Assembly: GCF_903853455.1 (NCBI RefSeq)
Contig: NZ_CAINTR010000169.1
Coordinates: 1 to 64,000, forward strand
DNA length: 64,000 nt
Reading direction: 5' to 3'
DNA from: an uncultured Magnetospirillum sp.
Lineage (GTDB): Bacteria; Pseudomonadota; Alphaproteobacteria; Rhodospirillales; Magnetospirillaceae
A program made the translations under genes and the position numbers. Positions 22,087-30,446 of this stretch are shown here, one piece after another. The stretch's first letter is position 1. Every line of letters begins with the position of its first letter. The notes beneath the pieces are model-generated. The model worked only from the letters and a program-made list of their open reading frames with translations. It was not told the origin of the DNA and did no database searches.

Positions 22087-22869
22087 TTACCCCCCGAACA
22101 CCTTCTTCAGCAGGTCGGTGGAACGCTTGGCGGGGTCACTGCGGATGCCGGCCTCTTCCTGGCCGAGATAGGCGAAGATCCCGGCCAGCGCCTTGTCCAG
22201 CACATGGTCGGTCAACATGGACGGCCCCGCCTGCACGGCGGCGCTGATCATGGGCAGATTCTTGGCCGCGCCGGCCATGGCGGTGTAGGACTGCACCGCC
22301 CCCGACTGGGACACCGTCTGGTCCACCACCGGCCGCATGGCGGTCTTGAGGTCGGGCGTCATGGTGCGCTTGAAATACTGGGTGGCAGCGTCGGAGGGGC
22401 CATTGAGGATGCCGCGGGCATCGTCCAGCGTCATCTTCTGCACCGCATCGAGGAAGATCTGCTTAGCCTTGGGAGTGGCGGCCTCGGCGGCACGGTTGAG
22501 CTTCAGCTCAAGGTCATCGACCAGGGCCGACTGACCGGCCAGGGCCAAGCCCTTGCGCACGGTTTCCAGCTTGTCCGGCAGGGGGATGTGCACGGCGGGA
22601 TCGGCGTTGAAGCCGTCGGTGCGGCCCAACTGGCCGGTGACCTTGTCCGTCGCCACCCGCAGCGCGTCCTTGAGGCCCGAACCGATGTCGCCCACCGACA
22701 GCGACGAACCCAAGCTGCCGCCACTGCCGCCGCCCTGGGGCTGGACGCGGCTTTCGACCTGCTCCTTCAGCATGCCCTTGCCCAGATCCATCAGGCCGCC
22801 CTGGGCCAGGGCGGGGGCACAAGCGAGCAGCGCCGCCACGAGGACGGTGGAAGACAGAGCGTGTTTCAT
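22087..22869 (-). CDS. DUF4197-family exported protein
   Basis: This 260-residue protein has a clear N-terminal signal peptide (MKHALSSTVLVAALLACAPALAQ). After a Gly/Ser-rich spacer, the body matches the DUF4197 family (IPLPDKLETVRKGLALAGQSALVDDLELKLNRAAEAATPKA, YFKRTMTPDLKTAMRPVVD). These periplasmic proteins are widespread in Proteobacteria and have no assigned activity. It lies four bases downstream of the metallophosphatase-like gene on the same strand, so the two are probably cotranscribed. Confidence 0.85.
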   Translation of the reverse strand: MKHALSSTVLVAALLACAPALAQGGLMDLGKGMLKEQVESRVQPQGGGSGGSLGSSLSVGDIGSGLKDALRVATDKVTGQLGRTDGFNADPAVHIPLPDKLETVRKGLALAGQSALVDDLELKLNRAAEAATPKAKQIFLDAVQKMTLDDARGILNGPSDAATQYFKRTMTPDLKTAMRPVVDQTVSQSGAVQSYTAMAGAAKNLPMISAAVQAGPSMLTDHVLDKALAGIFAYLGQEEAGIRSDPAKRSTDLLKKVFGG

Positions 22870-22873
22870 GGCC

Positions 22874-23707
22874 CTAAGCCTCGAGCAGTTGCAGGATGTC
22901 GCCGTCGGAGCCGAAGCAGGCCGCCGTCAGGGTGCCGCCCTGGCCCGACCCGGAATCCAGGGTGGCGATATGGGGGCCGACCAGGACGCCGCCATGGCGG
23001 CGGTCGGAACCGCGCACCACCAGTTTGAAGCCGGAATAAGGCTCGGCCATGCCGGCGAAATCGCCGGAACCCCACCAGAACGCGTCCATCTGGGCCGACA
23101 GCGGCCGCGACGGGTCGAGGCCGGCATGGGTGAACAGCAACAGATTGTCGTCGGTGAAGGCGGCGTGCTTGAGCACGCTCATCAAGGTGGTGTGGCCGTC
23201 GAAATTGCGCATGTTCTGGCGCAACTGGCTGGTCCAGCGGGTCAGCGCCAGGATGCCGTCGCGCACGCACGTCATGCCGTCGTCGAGATTGCCGCCATAG
23301 GCGGCGATGGTGGGGCCGATGCCGTGATCGACCATCCAGCGCAACACCTCGGCGGGATTGGGGGCGAACTGCAATTGCAGCAGCTTCTGCCACATCTCTT
23401 CCTGGGCGCCGCGCAGATAGACCACGTCATCGACCTCGACCCCTGGCCGGGCGATGAAGGCGCGGCGGAAGGTCAGCAACTCGTCGACGGTTTCCACCAC
23501 CGCCGCGCCATAGCCGAGATAGTCGCCGAGATAGACGATCTGGTCGCCCGGCTTGCATTCTCCGGCCATGCGGGCATGCAAGGCACGCAGACGCTCGCGC
23601 TCGCCACGAATGGCGGCGACCGCCCAAATGCGGCCCCCGCCACGCAAGGTGGCGAAGATGTTGGGATCGGACACGCTGGTGGACGACCTATCCGCTTCCG
23701 CGTTCAT
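22874..23707 (-). CDS. degenerate calcineurin-like metallophosphatase
   Basis: This 277-residue protein follows the layout of serine/threonine phosphatases of the bis(5'-nucleosyl)-tetraphosphatase type. Several metal-site motifs are altered: the usual GDIHG is AAIRG, GDYVDRG is GDYLGYG and GNHE is RGAQEEM. The later FTHAGLDPS box remains. Loss of the first Asp-x-His pair should abolish ordinary two-metal catalysis, so it may be a binding protein or have shifted chemistry. The start at 23707 is the first ATG before the homologous part; the frame upstream overlaps carD. Confidence 0.8.
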   Translation of the reverse strand: MNAEADRSSTSVSDPNIFATLRGGGRIWAVAAIRGERERLRALHARMAGECKPGDQIVYLGDYLGYGAAVVETVDELLTFRRAFIARPGVEVDDVVYLRGAQEEMWQKLLQLQFAPNPAEVLRWMVDHGIGPTIAAYGGNLDDGMTCVRDGILALTRWTSQLRQNMRNFDGHTTLMSVLKHAAFTDDNLLLFTHAGLDPSRPLSAQMDAFWWGSGDFAGMAEPYSGFKLVVRGSDRRHGGVLVGPHIATLDSGSGQGGTLTAACFGSDGDILQLLEA

Positions 23708-23807
23708 CACTCTGCTCGGTTTTCCCGCCGGGCGCACATGGTCGCAGCCGCAGCCATCGGCGTCAACGATCCGTTGATCGGGGACGGGAGGAACGCGGGC
23801 CCGATGA

Positions 23808-24302
23808 TCAGGCCGCCTCGAGCAGGCCCTGCAGCTTCTCGGTGGCCGCCTGGGTGTCGATGCGCTCGACCGCCGCCAGTTCCGAGGCAAGCCGCTCCAG
23901 CGCCGCTTCGTAGATCTGGCGCTCGCTGTAGGACTGGTCGGGCTGGTTGGCGTTGCGGTGCAGGTCGCGCACCACTTCGGCGATGGAGACCGGATCGCCG
24001 GAATTGATCTTGGCCTCGTATTCCTGGGCGCGACGGCTCCACATGGTGCGCTTGACCTTGGCGCGACCCTTCAGCGTCGACAGGGCGGTTTCCATCACCG
24101 ACCGGGGGCTGAGCTTGCGGAGGCCGGATTTCTGCGCCTTGGTGACCGGAACGCGCAGCGTCATGCGATCACGATCAAAGGTGATGACGAACAGTTGCAG
24201 CTTCATGCCGCCGATTTCCTGGGTCTCGACGGCGACAACCTGGCCGACGCCGTGGGTGGGATAGACCACATAATCGCCCTCGGAGAAAGAAACGATCGTC
24301 AT
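23808..24302 (-). CDS. carD: CarD-family transcriptional regulator
   Basis: This 164-residue protein has an N-terminal CarD/CdnL RNA-polymerase interaction domain (FSEGDYVVYPTHGVGQVVAVE, residues 6-26) and a basic helical C-terminal domain (LKGRAKVKRTMWSRRAQEYEAKINSGD). CarD proteins bind the RNA polymerase beta lobe and stabilise open complexes, notably at rRNA promoters. Length and layout are typical for alphaproteobacteria. It follows the ferredoxin gene on the same strand after 289 bases, a common arrangement in this class. The gap 24303-24591 contains the ferredoxin terminator and no other gene that I can see. Confidence 0.93.
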   Translation of the reverse strand: MTIVSFSEGDYVVYPTHGVGQVVAVETQEIGGMKLQLFVITFDRDRMTLRVPVTKAQKSGLRKLSPRSVMETALSTLKGRAKVKRTMWSRRAQEYEAKINSGDPVSIAEVVRDLHRNANQPDQSYSERQIYEAALERLASELAAVERIDTQAATEKLQGLLEAA

Positions 24303-24533
24303 CTTTTCAAATTCCCTAGCAAATGAGTACCCATGGTGTTGACAGCGCCCCGTTCTGACCTCAGAAAGGAACGCAACACTATCACCGGCCGCGTCATTGA
24401 CGGGCTGGCTGCGATACTACGGCTTGTCTTGGTGAGCGAACCCTCGCCCCAATGGCCTCTCGCCGATACGCATGCCGTCGGCACAGTTCGACGCACCTGC
24501 CCTTATAACACAATCGGCTCTGTGAAGAACAGG

Positions 24534-24597
24534 GAAAAACCCGACCCGCGCGCATCCCTCCGGGAAATGCAGGCGGGCCGGGGGATTCGGGTCAGCG
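24534..24597 (-). terminator. possible terminator after the ferredoxin gene
   Basis: On the minus strand, an imperfect GC-rich stem (ACCCGA with TCGGGT, and GCGGG with CCCGC) is followed by TTTTTCCC, immediately after the ferredoxin stop. The long internal loop makes the fold uncertain. Confidence 0.45.
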
Positions 24598-24921
24598 GCC
24601 GGGCTTGGTCGAGAGCAGGGCCTTCTTGTCCGGCTTGCCCTTCCACGCGTCGGCATCGGCCGGGGCCGCGCCCTTGCGGGTGATGTTCGGCCATTCGGCG
24701 GCATACTGACGATTGAGGGCGACCCACGTTTCGGTCTTGGGCTCGGAATCGGGGAAGATGGCTTCCGCCGGGCATTCCGGCTCGCAGACGCCGCAATCGA
24801 TGCATTCGTCGGGGTTGATCACCAGAAAGTTCTCACCTTCGTAGAAGCAATCCACCGGACAAACTTCGACGCAATCCTGGTACTTGCACTTGATGCAGTT
24901 CTCGGTGACGACGTAAGCCAT
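24592..24921 (-). CDS. fdxA: 7Fe-8S ferredoxin FdxA
   Basis: This 109-residue ferredoxin starts [26 protein letters not shown]. The N-terminal half has the cysteine arrangement of a [3Fe-4S] cluster with the extra cysteine, and the second motif ([12 protein letters not shown]) binds a [4Fe-4S] cluster. The long C-terminal tail ([19 protein letters not shown]) is typical of FdxA from alphaproteobacteria. It is a cytoplasmic electron carrier. The start at 24921 begins the conserved MAYVV; the open frame 20 codons upstream is not conserved. carD follows on the same strand. Confidence 0.95.
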   Translation of the reverse strand: MAYVVTENCIKCKYQDCVEVCPVDCFYEGENFLVINPDECIDCGVCEPECPAEAIFPDSEPKTETWVALNRQYAAEWPNITRKGAAPADADAWKGKPDKKALLSTKPGR

Positions 24922-25060
24922 GCCGCTCTCCAATATCCTTAAAATGCTCTCGCGAGGGCCGCCGGCCGCCCCCGTCATCACCCGCCGCGGATCGGAGGGA
25001 ATTTGGCCAGAGCGATACCACAGCGGCCTCCGTCGCTCAACCCCACTGCCTGAAGGGGTA

Positions 25061-25816
25061 TCACGGCACCGGCGTGCGCAACCGCACCGGCGCGCGCCGG
25101 CCCCGCCGCGCCAGCAGATTGAGAATCTCGATGGTCAGCGAGAATCCCATGGCGAAGTAGAGATATCCCTTGGGAACGGAGTGGCCGGTGCCGTCGGCCA
25201 CCAGCACCACGCCCACCAGCAGGAGGAAGGACAGGGCCAGCATCTTGATGGTCGGATGGCGAAGGATCAGGGCGGACAGCGGCGCGGCCGCGACCACCAT
25301 CACGCCCGAGGCCAGCACCACGGCGGTGATCATGACCCACAGGGTGTTGGCCATGCCGATGGCGGTGATCACCGAATCCAGCGAAAAGACGATGTCGAGC
25401 AGCGCGATCTGAACCACGATGCCGGCCAGCCCGACCGTGGCGGCGGCCACCGGCGCGCCGGCGAGGGCTTCGTCGCCGCCCTCGCCTTCCAGGCTGCCGT
25501 GAATCTCATGGGTGGCCTTGGCGACCAGGAACACACCGCCGCCGATCAGGATGATGTCGCGCCAGCTGACCGGATGCTCCCAGATCACGAAGACGGGGTC
25601 CACTAGGCCGGCGATCCACGACAGGGAACACAGCAGCCCGATGCGGGTGGCCAACGCGAAGATCAGCCCCAGCCGCCGCCCCAGCGGCTGCATGGCCTCG
25701 GGCAGACGGTTGGAGACGATGGCGAGGTAGACCAGGTTGTCCACGCCAAGCACGATCTCGAGCAGCGACAAGGTGGCTAGGCTGAGCCATATCTCCGGAT
25801 TGGAAAGCCACTCCAT
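25061..25816 (-). CDS. TerC-family integral membrane protein
   Basis: This 251-residue protein has seven or so membrane spans and the TerC signature residues: [21 protein letters not shown] near residues 19-39 and [17 protein letters not shown] near 142-158, both with conserved aspartates inside membrane helices. TerC proteins are linked to tellurite resistance and to metal handling, such as manganese export during membrane-protein metalation. The substrate cannot be read here. It is transcribed away from the GGDEF/EAL gene, with an 83-base divergent gap. Confidence 0.9.
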   Translation of the reverse strand: MEWLSNPEIWLSLATLSLLEIVLGVDNLVYLAIVSNRLPEAMQPLGRRLGLIFALATRIGLLCSLSWIAGLVDPVFVIWEHPVSWRDIILIGGGVFLVAKATHEIHGSLEGEGGDEALAGAPVAAATVGLAGIVVQIALLDIVFSLDSVITAIGMANTLWVMITAVVLASGVMVVAAAPLSALILRHPTIKMLALSFLLLVGVVLVADGTGHSVPKGYLYFAMGFSLTIEILNLLARRGRRAPVRLRTPVP

Positions 25817-25899
25817 GGTCGAGCATCCTCGCTTCGGTTGACGGCGGGGCGACTGTAAGGGAATTTCGCCAAGATTCCAGCCACCTCGATTCGGCCCTC

Positions 25900-28611
25900 A
25901 TGATATCGACCAAGATTGATCGGTATCGGTTGCCTCCAGGGCGGCCAGCCGATACCATCTCCCTCCAAACGCTTTTCAGCATCCCTGCGGGCTCCGGGAG
26001 GGAATGGGTGACCAGCAGGAACAGTATCACCGAGATCGCGGCCCCGCCGGGCGACGCCGATCATGATCAGCCCCCCACCGCGGCGGCCGACGGCTGGGCA
26101 GGCATGCGCCCCGCCGCCCCTTGCGCCCCGGAGGACGCGGTCCCCCGCCTGATGGAAGCCGAGGCCCGACTCGGCGGCCTCACCGCCAACTTGCCCGGCT
26201 TCGTCTTCCAGCGCGCCATGACGCCGGACGGCACCATCGCCTATCCCTGGATCAGCGACGGCGTCGAGGCCCTGCTCGGCTTCGCCGCCGCGTCCATGGG
26301 CGTCAATTCCCGGGGCTGCCTGCACGTGGTGCATTGGGCCGACCGCGACCCGCATGTGGCGGAGATCCGCCGCTCGGCCATGGCCCTCGACACCTGTCGC
26401 GACGAATTCCGCGCCATCACCGCCACCGGTGAAGTCCGCTGGCTGCGCGGAGCGTCGCGGCCGCGCCGCATGGCCAACGGCACCGTGGTGTGGGACGGCG
26501 TGGTGGTCGACGTCACCGAGGGGCGCCGCGCCGAGCTTCGCCTCGACATGCTGATGGATTACGCCGACGACTCCATCCTGGTGCTGGATTCCCAAGGCAA
26601 GATCGACACCGTCAACGTCGCCGCCGAGCGGCTGTTCGACCGTACCGCCGCCGAAATGATCGGCCAGCCCTTTTCCATTTTGCTGCCCCCCGACCTGCGC
26701 CACCCCGAAGTGCTGGACGCCCCGGAAACCTCCCCGGTCAGCGTGGTCGGCGGCGGCCCGCGCGAACTGACCGGCTTGCGCAAGGACGGCACCACTTTCC
26801 CGCTGGAACTGTCCACCAGCGAGGTACGGCTGGAAGGACAGCGCCTGTTCGTCGGCATCGGCCGCGACATCACCAAGCGCCGGCAGACCGAAGCGGCGCT
26901 ACGCGAAACCGAGCAGCGGCTGCGGGCGATCGCCGCCAACATGCCGGGGATGGTGTTCCAGCGCGTCCTGCACCCCGACGGAACCATAGAGTTCTCCTAC
27001 GTGTCCGAGGGCTGCCGTGGCGTCATGGGAATCGGGCCGGAAGAGTTGACGGGCAATCCCAACCGCTTCCTGGCCATGCTGCCGGTGGAGGAGCGCCAGG
27101 GTTTCCTGACCGGACTCGGCCGCTCGGCCCGGACCATGGAGCCGTTCGACGAGGAAATGTCGGTGGTCGGCGCCGACTTCCACCGCCGTTGGCTGCGGGG
27201 CCAGTCGCGCCCGACGCTGCGCGACAACGGCGACGTGGTGTGGGACGGCGTCATGCTCGACGTCACCGACCGCAAGATCGCCGAGCAACGCCTGTCCTTC
27301 CTGGCCTATCACGATCCGCTGACCCGGCTGCCCAACCGCCCCGCCTTCCTCGAACGCTTCGCCGCCGCCGCCGAGGAGGCCCGCCGCAACGGCGCCTTGC
27401 TGGCGGTGATCAGCATGGGCATCGACCGCTTCGGCATCATCAACGCCACCATGGGCCACGGCATCGGCGACCAGGTGCTGATGGCCGCCGCCGACCTGAT
27501 CCGAGCCGCCATCAACCCGGCCGACGTCATCGCGCGGGCCTCGGGCGACCGTTTCCTGCTGCTGCTGACCGGCTCCGCCGCCAAGCGTGACTTGCTGGAG
27601 GCGCTGGAGCGGCTGCATCAGAGCGCCCAGGCCACCGTCAACGTCGCCGGACAGGATTTCGACATTTCCGCCACGCTGGGTGTCACCGTGTTCCCCCGCG
27701 ACGGCGAGGATGCGGAAACCCTGATCAAGAACGCCGACGCCGCCTTGCAGCGCGCCAAGGACCAGGGGCCGGCGACCCTCCAGATGTTCACCAAGGAGAT
27801 GAGCACCCGGGCCGCCAAGACCCTGTCCATGCAGAACCGGCTGCGCCGTGCCCTGGACCATGGCGAGTTGTCGGCCCATTACCAACCGCAGGTGGACCTG
27901 CGCAACGGCAATATCATCGGCATGGAGGCGCTGGTCCGCTGGCAAAGCCCCGAACTGGGCATGGTCTCGCCCGCCGACTTCATCCCGGTGGCCGAGGAAT
28001 CCGGCCTGATCGACGCCATCTGCGAATTCATGCTGGAGATCTGCACCCGTCAGGTCAAGGACTGGCAGAATGACGGGCTGCCGGCGATTCCGGTGGCGGT
28101 GAACGTCTCGGGCCGCCAGTTCCAATATGCCCGCCGCCTGCTGTCGGCCTGCGAGCGGGTGCTGGCCACCACCGGCCTGGACTCGCGCTGGCTGGAACTG
28201 GAGCTGACCGAAAGCTCGGCCATGCGCGACGCCGACAATGCCATCGCCGTGGTGCAGCAGCTGGGCGAGATGGGGATCGGCTGCGCCATCGACGATTTCG
28301 GCACCGGCTATTCCTCGCTGTCGGTGCTCAAGCGCTTCCCCATCCAGAAGCTCAAGATCGACCGCTCCTTCGTCATGGACATCACCACCGACCCCAACGA
28401 CGCCGCCATCGTCGCCGCCATCGTCGCCATGGCCAAGGCGCTGAAGCTGAAAGTGGTGGCCGAGGGCGTCGAGACCCAGGAGCACCTGGACTATCTGCGC
28501 GACCTGGGCGCCGACCAGATCCAGGGCTATTTCTTCAGCCGGCCGCTGCCGGCCGACGGCATGCGGCAATTGCTGGCGGAAGGCCGCCGCATGACCCTGA
28601 CCCCGACCTGA
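25900..28611 (+). CDS. PAS-GGDEF-EAL cyclic-di-GMP phosphodiesterase
   Basis: This protein of about 903 residues has three PAS-type sensor modules (about 85-205, 210-335 and 335-460), a GGDEF domain (about 465-625) and an EAL domain (about 640-890). The GGDEF signature is ASGDRF, so diguanylate cyclase activity is probably lost. The EAL domain keeps EALVRW, ELTES, IDDFGTGYSSL, KIDRSFV and EGVET, the residues for metal binding and c-di-GMP hydrolysis. No membrane span is visible, so it is probably a soluble sensor. The exact start is uncertain, because the first 80 residues are not conserved-looking. Confidence 0.9.
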   Translation: MISTKIDRYRLPPGRPADTISLQTLFSIPAGSGREWVTSRNSITEIAAPPGDADHDQPPTAAADGWAGMRPAAPCAPEDAVPRLMEAEARLGGLTANLPGFVFQRAMTPDGTIAYPWISDGVEALLGFAAASMGVNSRGCLHVVHWADRDPHVAEIRRSAMALDTCRDEFRAITATGEVRWLRGASRPRRMANGTVVWDGVVVDVTEGRRAELRLDMLMDYADDSILVLDSQGKIDTVNVAAERLFDRTAAEMIGQPFSILLPPDLRHPEVLDAPETSPVSVVGGGPRELTGLRKDGTTFPLELSTSEVRLEGQRLFVGIGRDITKRRQTEAALRETEQRLRAIAANMPGMVFQRVLHPDGTIEFSYVSEGCRGVMGIGPEELTGNPNRFLAMLPVEERQGFLTGLGRSARTMEPFDEEMSVVGADFHRRWLRGQSRPTLRDNGDVVWDGVMLDVTDRKIAEQRLSFLAYHDPLTRLPNRPAFLERFAAAAEEARRNGALLAVISMGIDRFGIINATMGHGIGDQVLMAAADLIRAAINPADVIARASGDRFLLLLTGSAAKRDLLEALERLHQSAQATVNVAGQDFDISATLGVTVFPRDGEDAETLIKNADAALQRAKDQGPATLQMFTKEMSTRAAKTLSMQNRLRRALDHGELSAHYQPQVDLRNGNIIGMEALVRWQSPELGMVSPADFIPVAEESGLIDAICEFMLEICTRQVKDWQNDGLPAIPVAVNVSGRQFQYARRLLSACERVLATTGLDSRWLELELTESSAMRDADNAIAVVQQLGEMGIGCAIDDFGTGYSSLSVLKRFPIQKLKIDRSFVMDITTDPNDAAIVAAIVAMAKALKLKVVAEGVETQEHLDYLRDLGADQIQGYFFSRPLPADGMRQLLAEGRRMTLTPT

Positions 28612-28771
28612 CCCATCGGGTTTCGCATTGTTTCAATACGGTCACCGCCGACTCTTGATGTTTTCCCTCAACGGCCAACATTAGTAGTTGACCCTTTCTC
28701 GCCGTTGGGCATATTCGTTCCCATCGAGCAATGGCCTCCATCCCTCGCCGAGAGTGTGGCGCGAAGCACCC

Positions 28772-29524
28772 ATGAGAGATCACGACGAACCCGCCGGCCC
28801 CGCCCCTGCGACGGTCAAGCACTCCTACACTATTCCCTGCGCCAGCGCCTTCCGCGACGCGGTGGACAAGCTGGCGACGCGGCGCAAGGTCAATGTGGGC
28901 GACATCGCCCGCTCGGTGCTGCTGGTGATGCCGCCCGAGACCATCGCCGCCTTCCCCGATCCCGGCGAGCCGGCCTCCGACGACCGCGAGACGGTGATCC
29001 TCAAATCCGGCCCGGCCTTGGGAAGGCCCTGGCGGCGCAAGCCGCGGCTGCAAGTCCGCATGGCCCCGGGTTACGCCGTCGAGACCATCCGCCGGGCGCT
29101 GGGCATGGCGCTGTCCCTGGAGCAAGGCGCCATCCGGGTGAAGCTGGAAGACCCCAAGGCCCCGCCGCCGCCCAAGCCGGCGCCACCGCCGCCCCAACCC
29201 GAGGCCGAAGCCTACCCCAAGGTCGAGCGGCGGCACGGCGTGCGCGAGCAGAGCCAGAAACTGGCGGCGGTCAGCGAGGAGATCGACCGCCTCAAGGCCA
29301 TCATCAACGTCCTGGCGTTCGAGCCGCTGCCCGAGGGTGTCCAGACCCGCGCCGAGGCGCTCTACATCCTGGGCTTCGCACCAGGCGACACCCCCGACGC
29401 CCGGACGCTGCGGGCCAAGTTCCGCATGCTCGCCATCATCCACCATCCCGACAGCCATCACGGCGACCACCACCGCATGAGCCAGTTGAACCAAGCCATG
29501 GAATTGCTGCGCGGCTACGCTTGA
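28772..29524 (+). CDS. protein with a C-terminal J-like domain
   Basis: This 250-residue protein starts at the ATG at 28772. Residues 1-130 contain a short hydrophilic domain (KHSYTIPCASAFRDAVDKLATRRKVNVGDIARSVL). A proline-rich linker (PPPPKPAPPPPQP) and a coiled-coil-like stretch (EQSQKLAAVSEEIDRLKAII) follow. The last 40 residues have a J-domain HPD motif (FRMLAIIHHPDSHHGDHH ... LNQAMELLRGYA). It may recruit an Hsp70 to a client held by the N-terminal part. I do not recognise the N-terminal domain. Confidence 0.75.
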   Translation: MRDHDEPAGPAPATVKHSYTIPCASAFRDAVDKLATRRKVNVGDIARSVLLVMPPETIAAFPDPGEPASDDRETVILKSGPALGRPWRRKPRLQVRMAPGYAVETIRRALGMALSLEQGAIRVKLEDPKAPPPPKPAPPPPQPEAEAYPKVERRHGVREQSQKLAAVSEEIDRLKAIINVLAFEPLPEGVQTRAEALYILGFAPGDTPDARTLRAKFRMLAIIHHPDSHHGDHHRMSQLNQAMELLRGYA

Positions 29525-29530
29525 TTATTG

Positions 29531-29557
29531 TCCCGCAACTCCGAGCAAAGCTCGTCG
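29531..29557 (-). repeat. triple-hairpin modular repeat, truncated copy J
   Basis: Only the first part of the element remains. On the minus strand it is CCGA then stem 1 CGAGC-ttt-GCTCG and the start of the linker GAGTTGCGGG. It lies 7 bases after the J-like gene's stop. Stems 2 and 3 are absent. Confidence 0.55.
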
Positions 29558-29569
29558 GCAATTGCCCCC

Positions 29570-29601
29570 ACGAAAAAGGCCCCCTCTCGCGAGGGGGCCT
29601 T
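29570..29601 (-). terminator. intrinsic terminator of the Bax-inhibitor-1 gene
   Basis: A 9-bp GC stem (GGCCCCCTC with GAGGGGGCC, TCGC loop; 11 bp counting AA/TT) is followed on the minus strand by TTTTTCG. It lies 30 bases after the stop of the minus-strand gene and may also stop plus-strand readthrough. Confidence 0.8.
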
Positions 29602-29630
29602 CGCCGTTCGACGGTGAGCGCCGCGCGGGA

Positions 29631-30350
29631 CTAATCCCGGCGCACGCCCAGGAACTGGAGCATGAAGATGAACAGGTTGACGAAGTCCAGGTACAGGTTC
29701 AACGCGCCCATGATCGCCATCTTGGACGAGGTCTCGCCATCATGGCCTTCCCAGTACATTTCCTTGATCTTCTGGGTGTCGTAGGCGGTCAGGCCGGCGA
29801 AGATCAGCACTCCGGCGGCGGAGATGACGAACTGCATCATCGAGCTTTGCAGGAAGATGTTGATGATGCTGGCGATCACCAAGCCGATCACCCCCATGAC
29901 CAGGAAGCTGCCGAATCCCGACAGGCTCCGCTTGGTGGTGTAGCCGTAGAGGCTGAGCCCCCCGAAGGCGGCGGCGGTGATGAAGAAGGTCCGCGCCACC
30001 GATTCACCGGTATACACCAGCAGGATCGAGGCCAGCGACGCCCCCATCAGCGCCGAGTAGACCCAGAACAGGGCCGAGGCGGTCGACGACTGCATGCTGT
30101 GGATGCGGGCGCCCAGGAAGAACACCAGCCCGATGGGGGCCAGCATCACCACCCACTTCAGCGGCGTGCCGAAAATCAGCTGGGTCGCGGCGGGGCTGGA
30201 CGCCACCAGCAGCGCGACGATGCCGGTCAGGGCCAGGCCGGACGCCATGTAGTTATAGACCCGCAGCATGTACTGCCGCAGGCCGACATCGATCTGCGCC
30301 GCGTCCGCTTGGGCGGCATTCATGTATCTGCGGTCGGTTCCGAAGGCCAT
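29631..30350 (-). CDS. Bax inhibitor-1 family membrane protein
   Basis: This 239-residue protein has seven predicted membrane spans and the BI-1 (YccA/YbhL) pattern: YMASGLALTGIVALLV, SALMGASLASILLVYTGESVARTFFITAAAFGGLSLYGY and the C-terminal LTAYDTQKIKEMYW with the conserved acidic residues linked to calcium leak. In bacteria these inner-membrane proteins affect membrane proteostasis, and some interact with FtsH. I chose the ATG at 30350 because the conserved MAFGTDRRYMN begins there. The 96-base gap to the next minus-strand gene holds no other gene. Confidence 0.92.
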   Translation of the reverse strand: MAFGTDRRYMNAAQADAAQIDVGLRQYMLRVYNYMASGLALTGIVALLVASSPAATQLIFGTPLKWVVMLAPIGLVFFLGARIHSMQSSTASALFWVYSALMGASLASILLVYTGESVARTFFITAAAFGGLSLYGYTTKRSLSGFGSFLVMGVIGLVIASIINIFLQSSMMQFVISAAGVLIFAGLTAYDTQKIKEMYWEGHDGETSSKMAIMGALNLYLDFVNLFIFMLQFLGVRRD

Positions 30351-30446
30351 TGTCGTTCCTCTGACTCGTTCGGGTGAAGCTGCCACCAATATGGAGGAGT
30401 TTTGAAAGGAATCAAGTTACCGTCATTTCACAGGATTATTCTCGCC

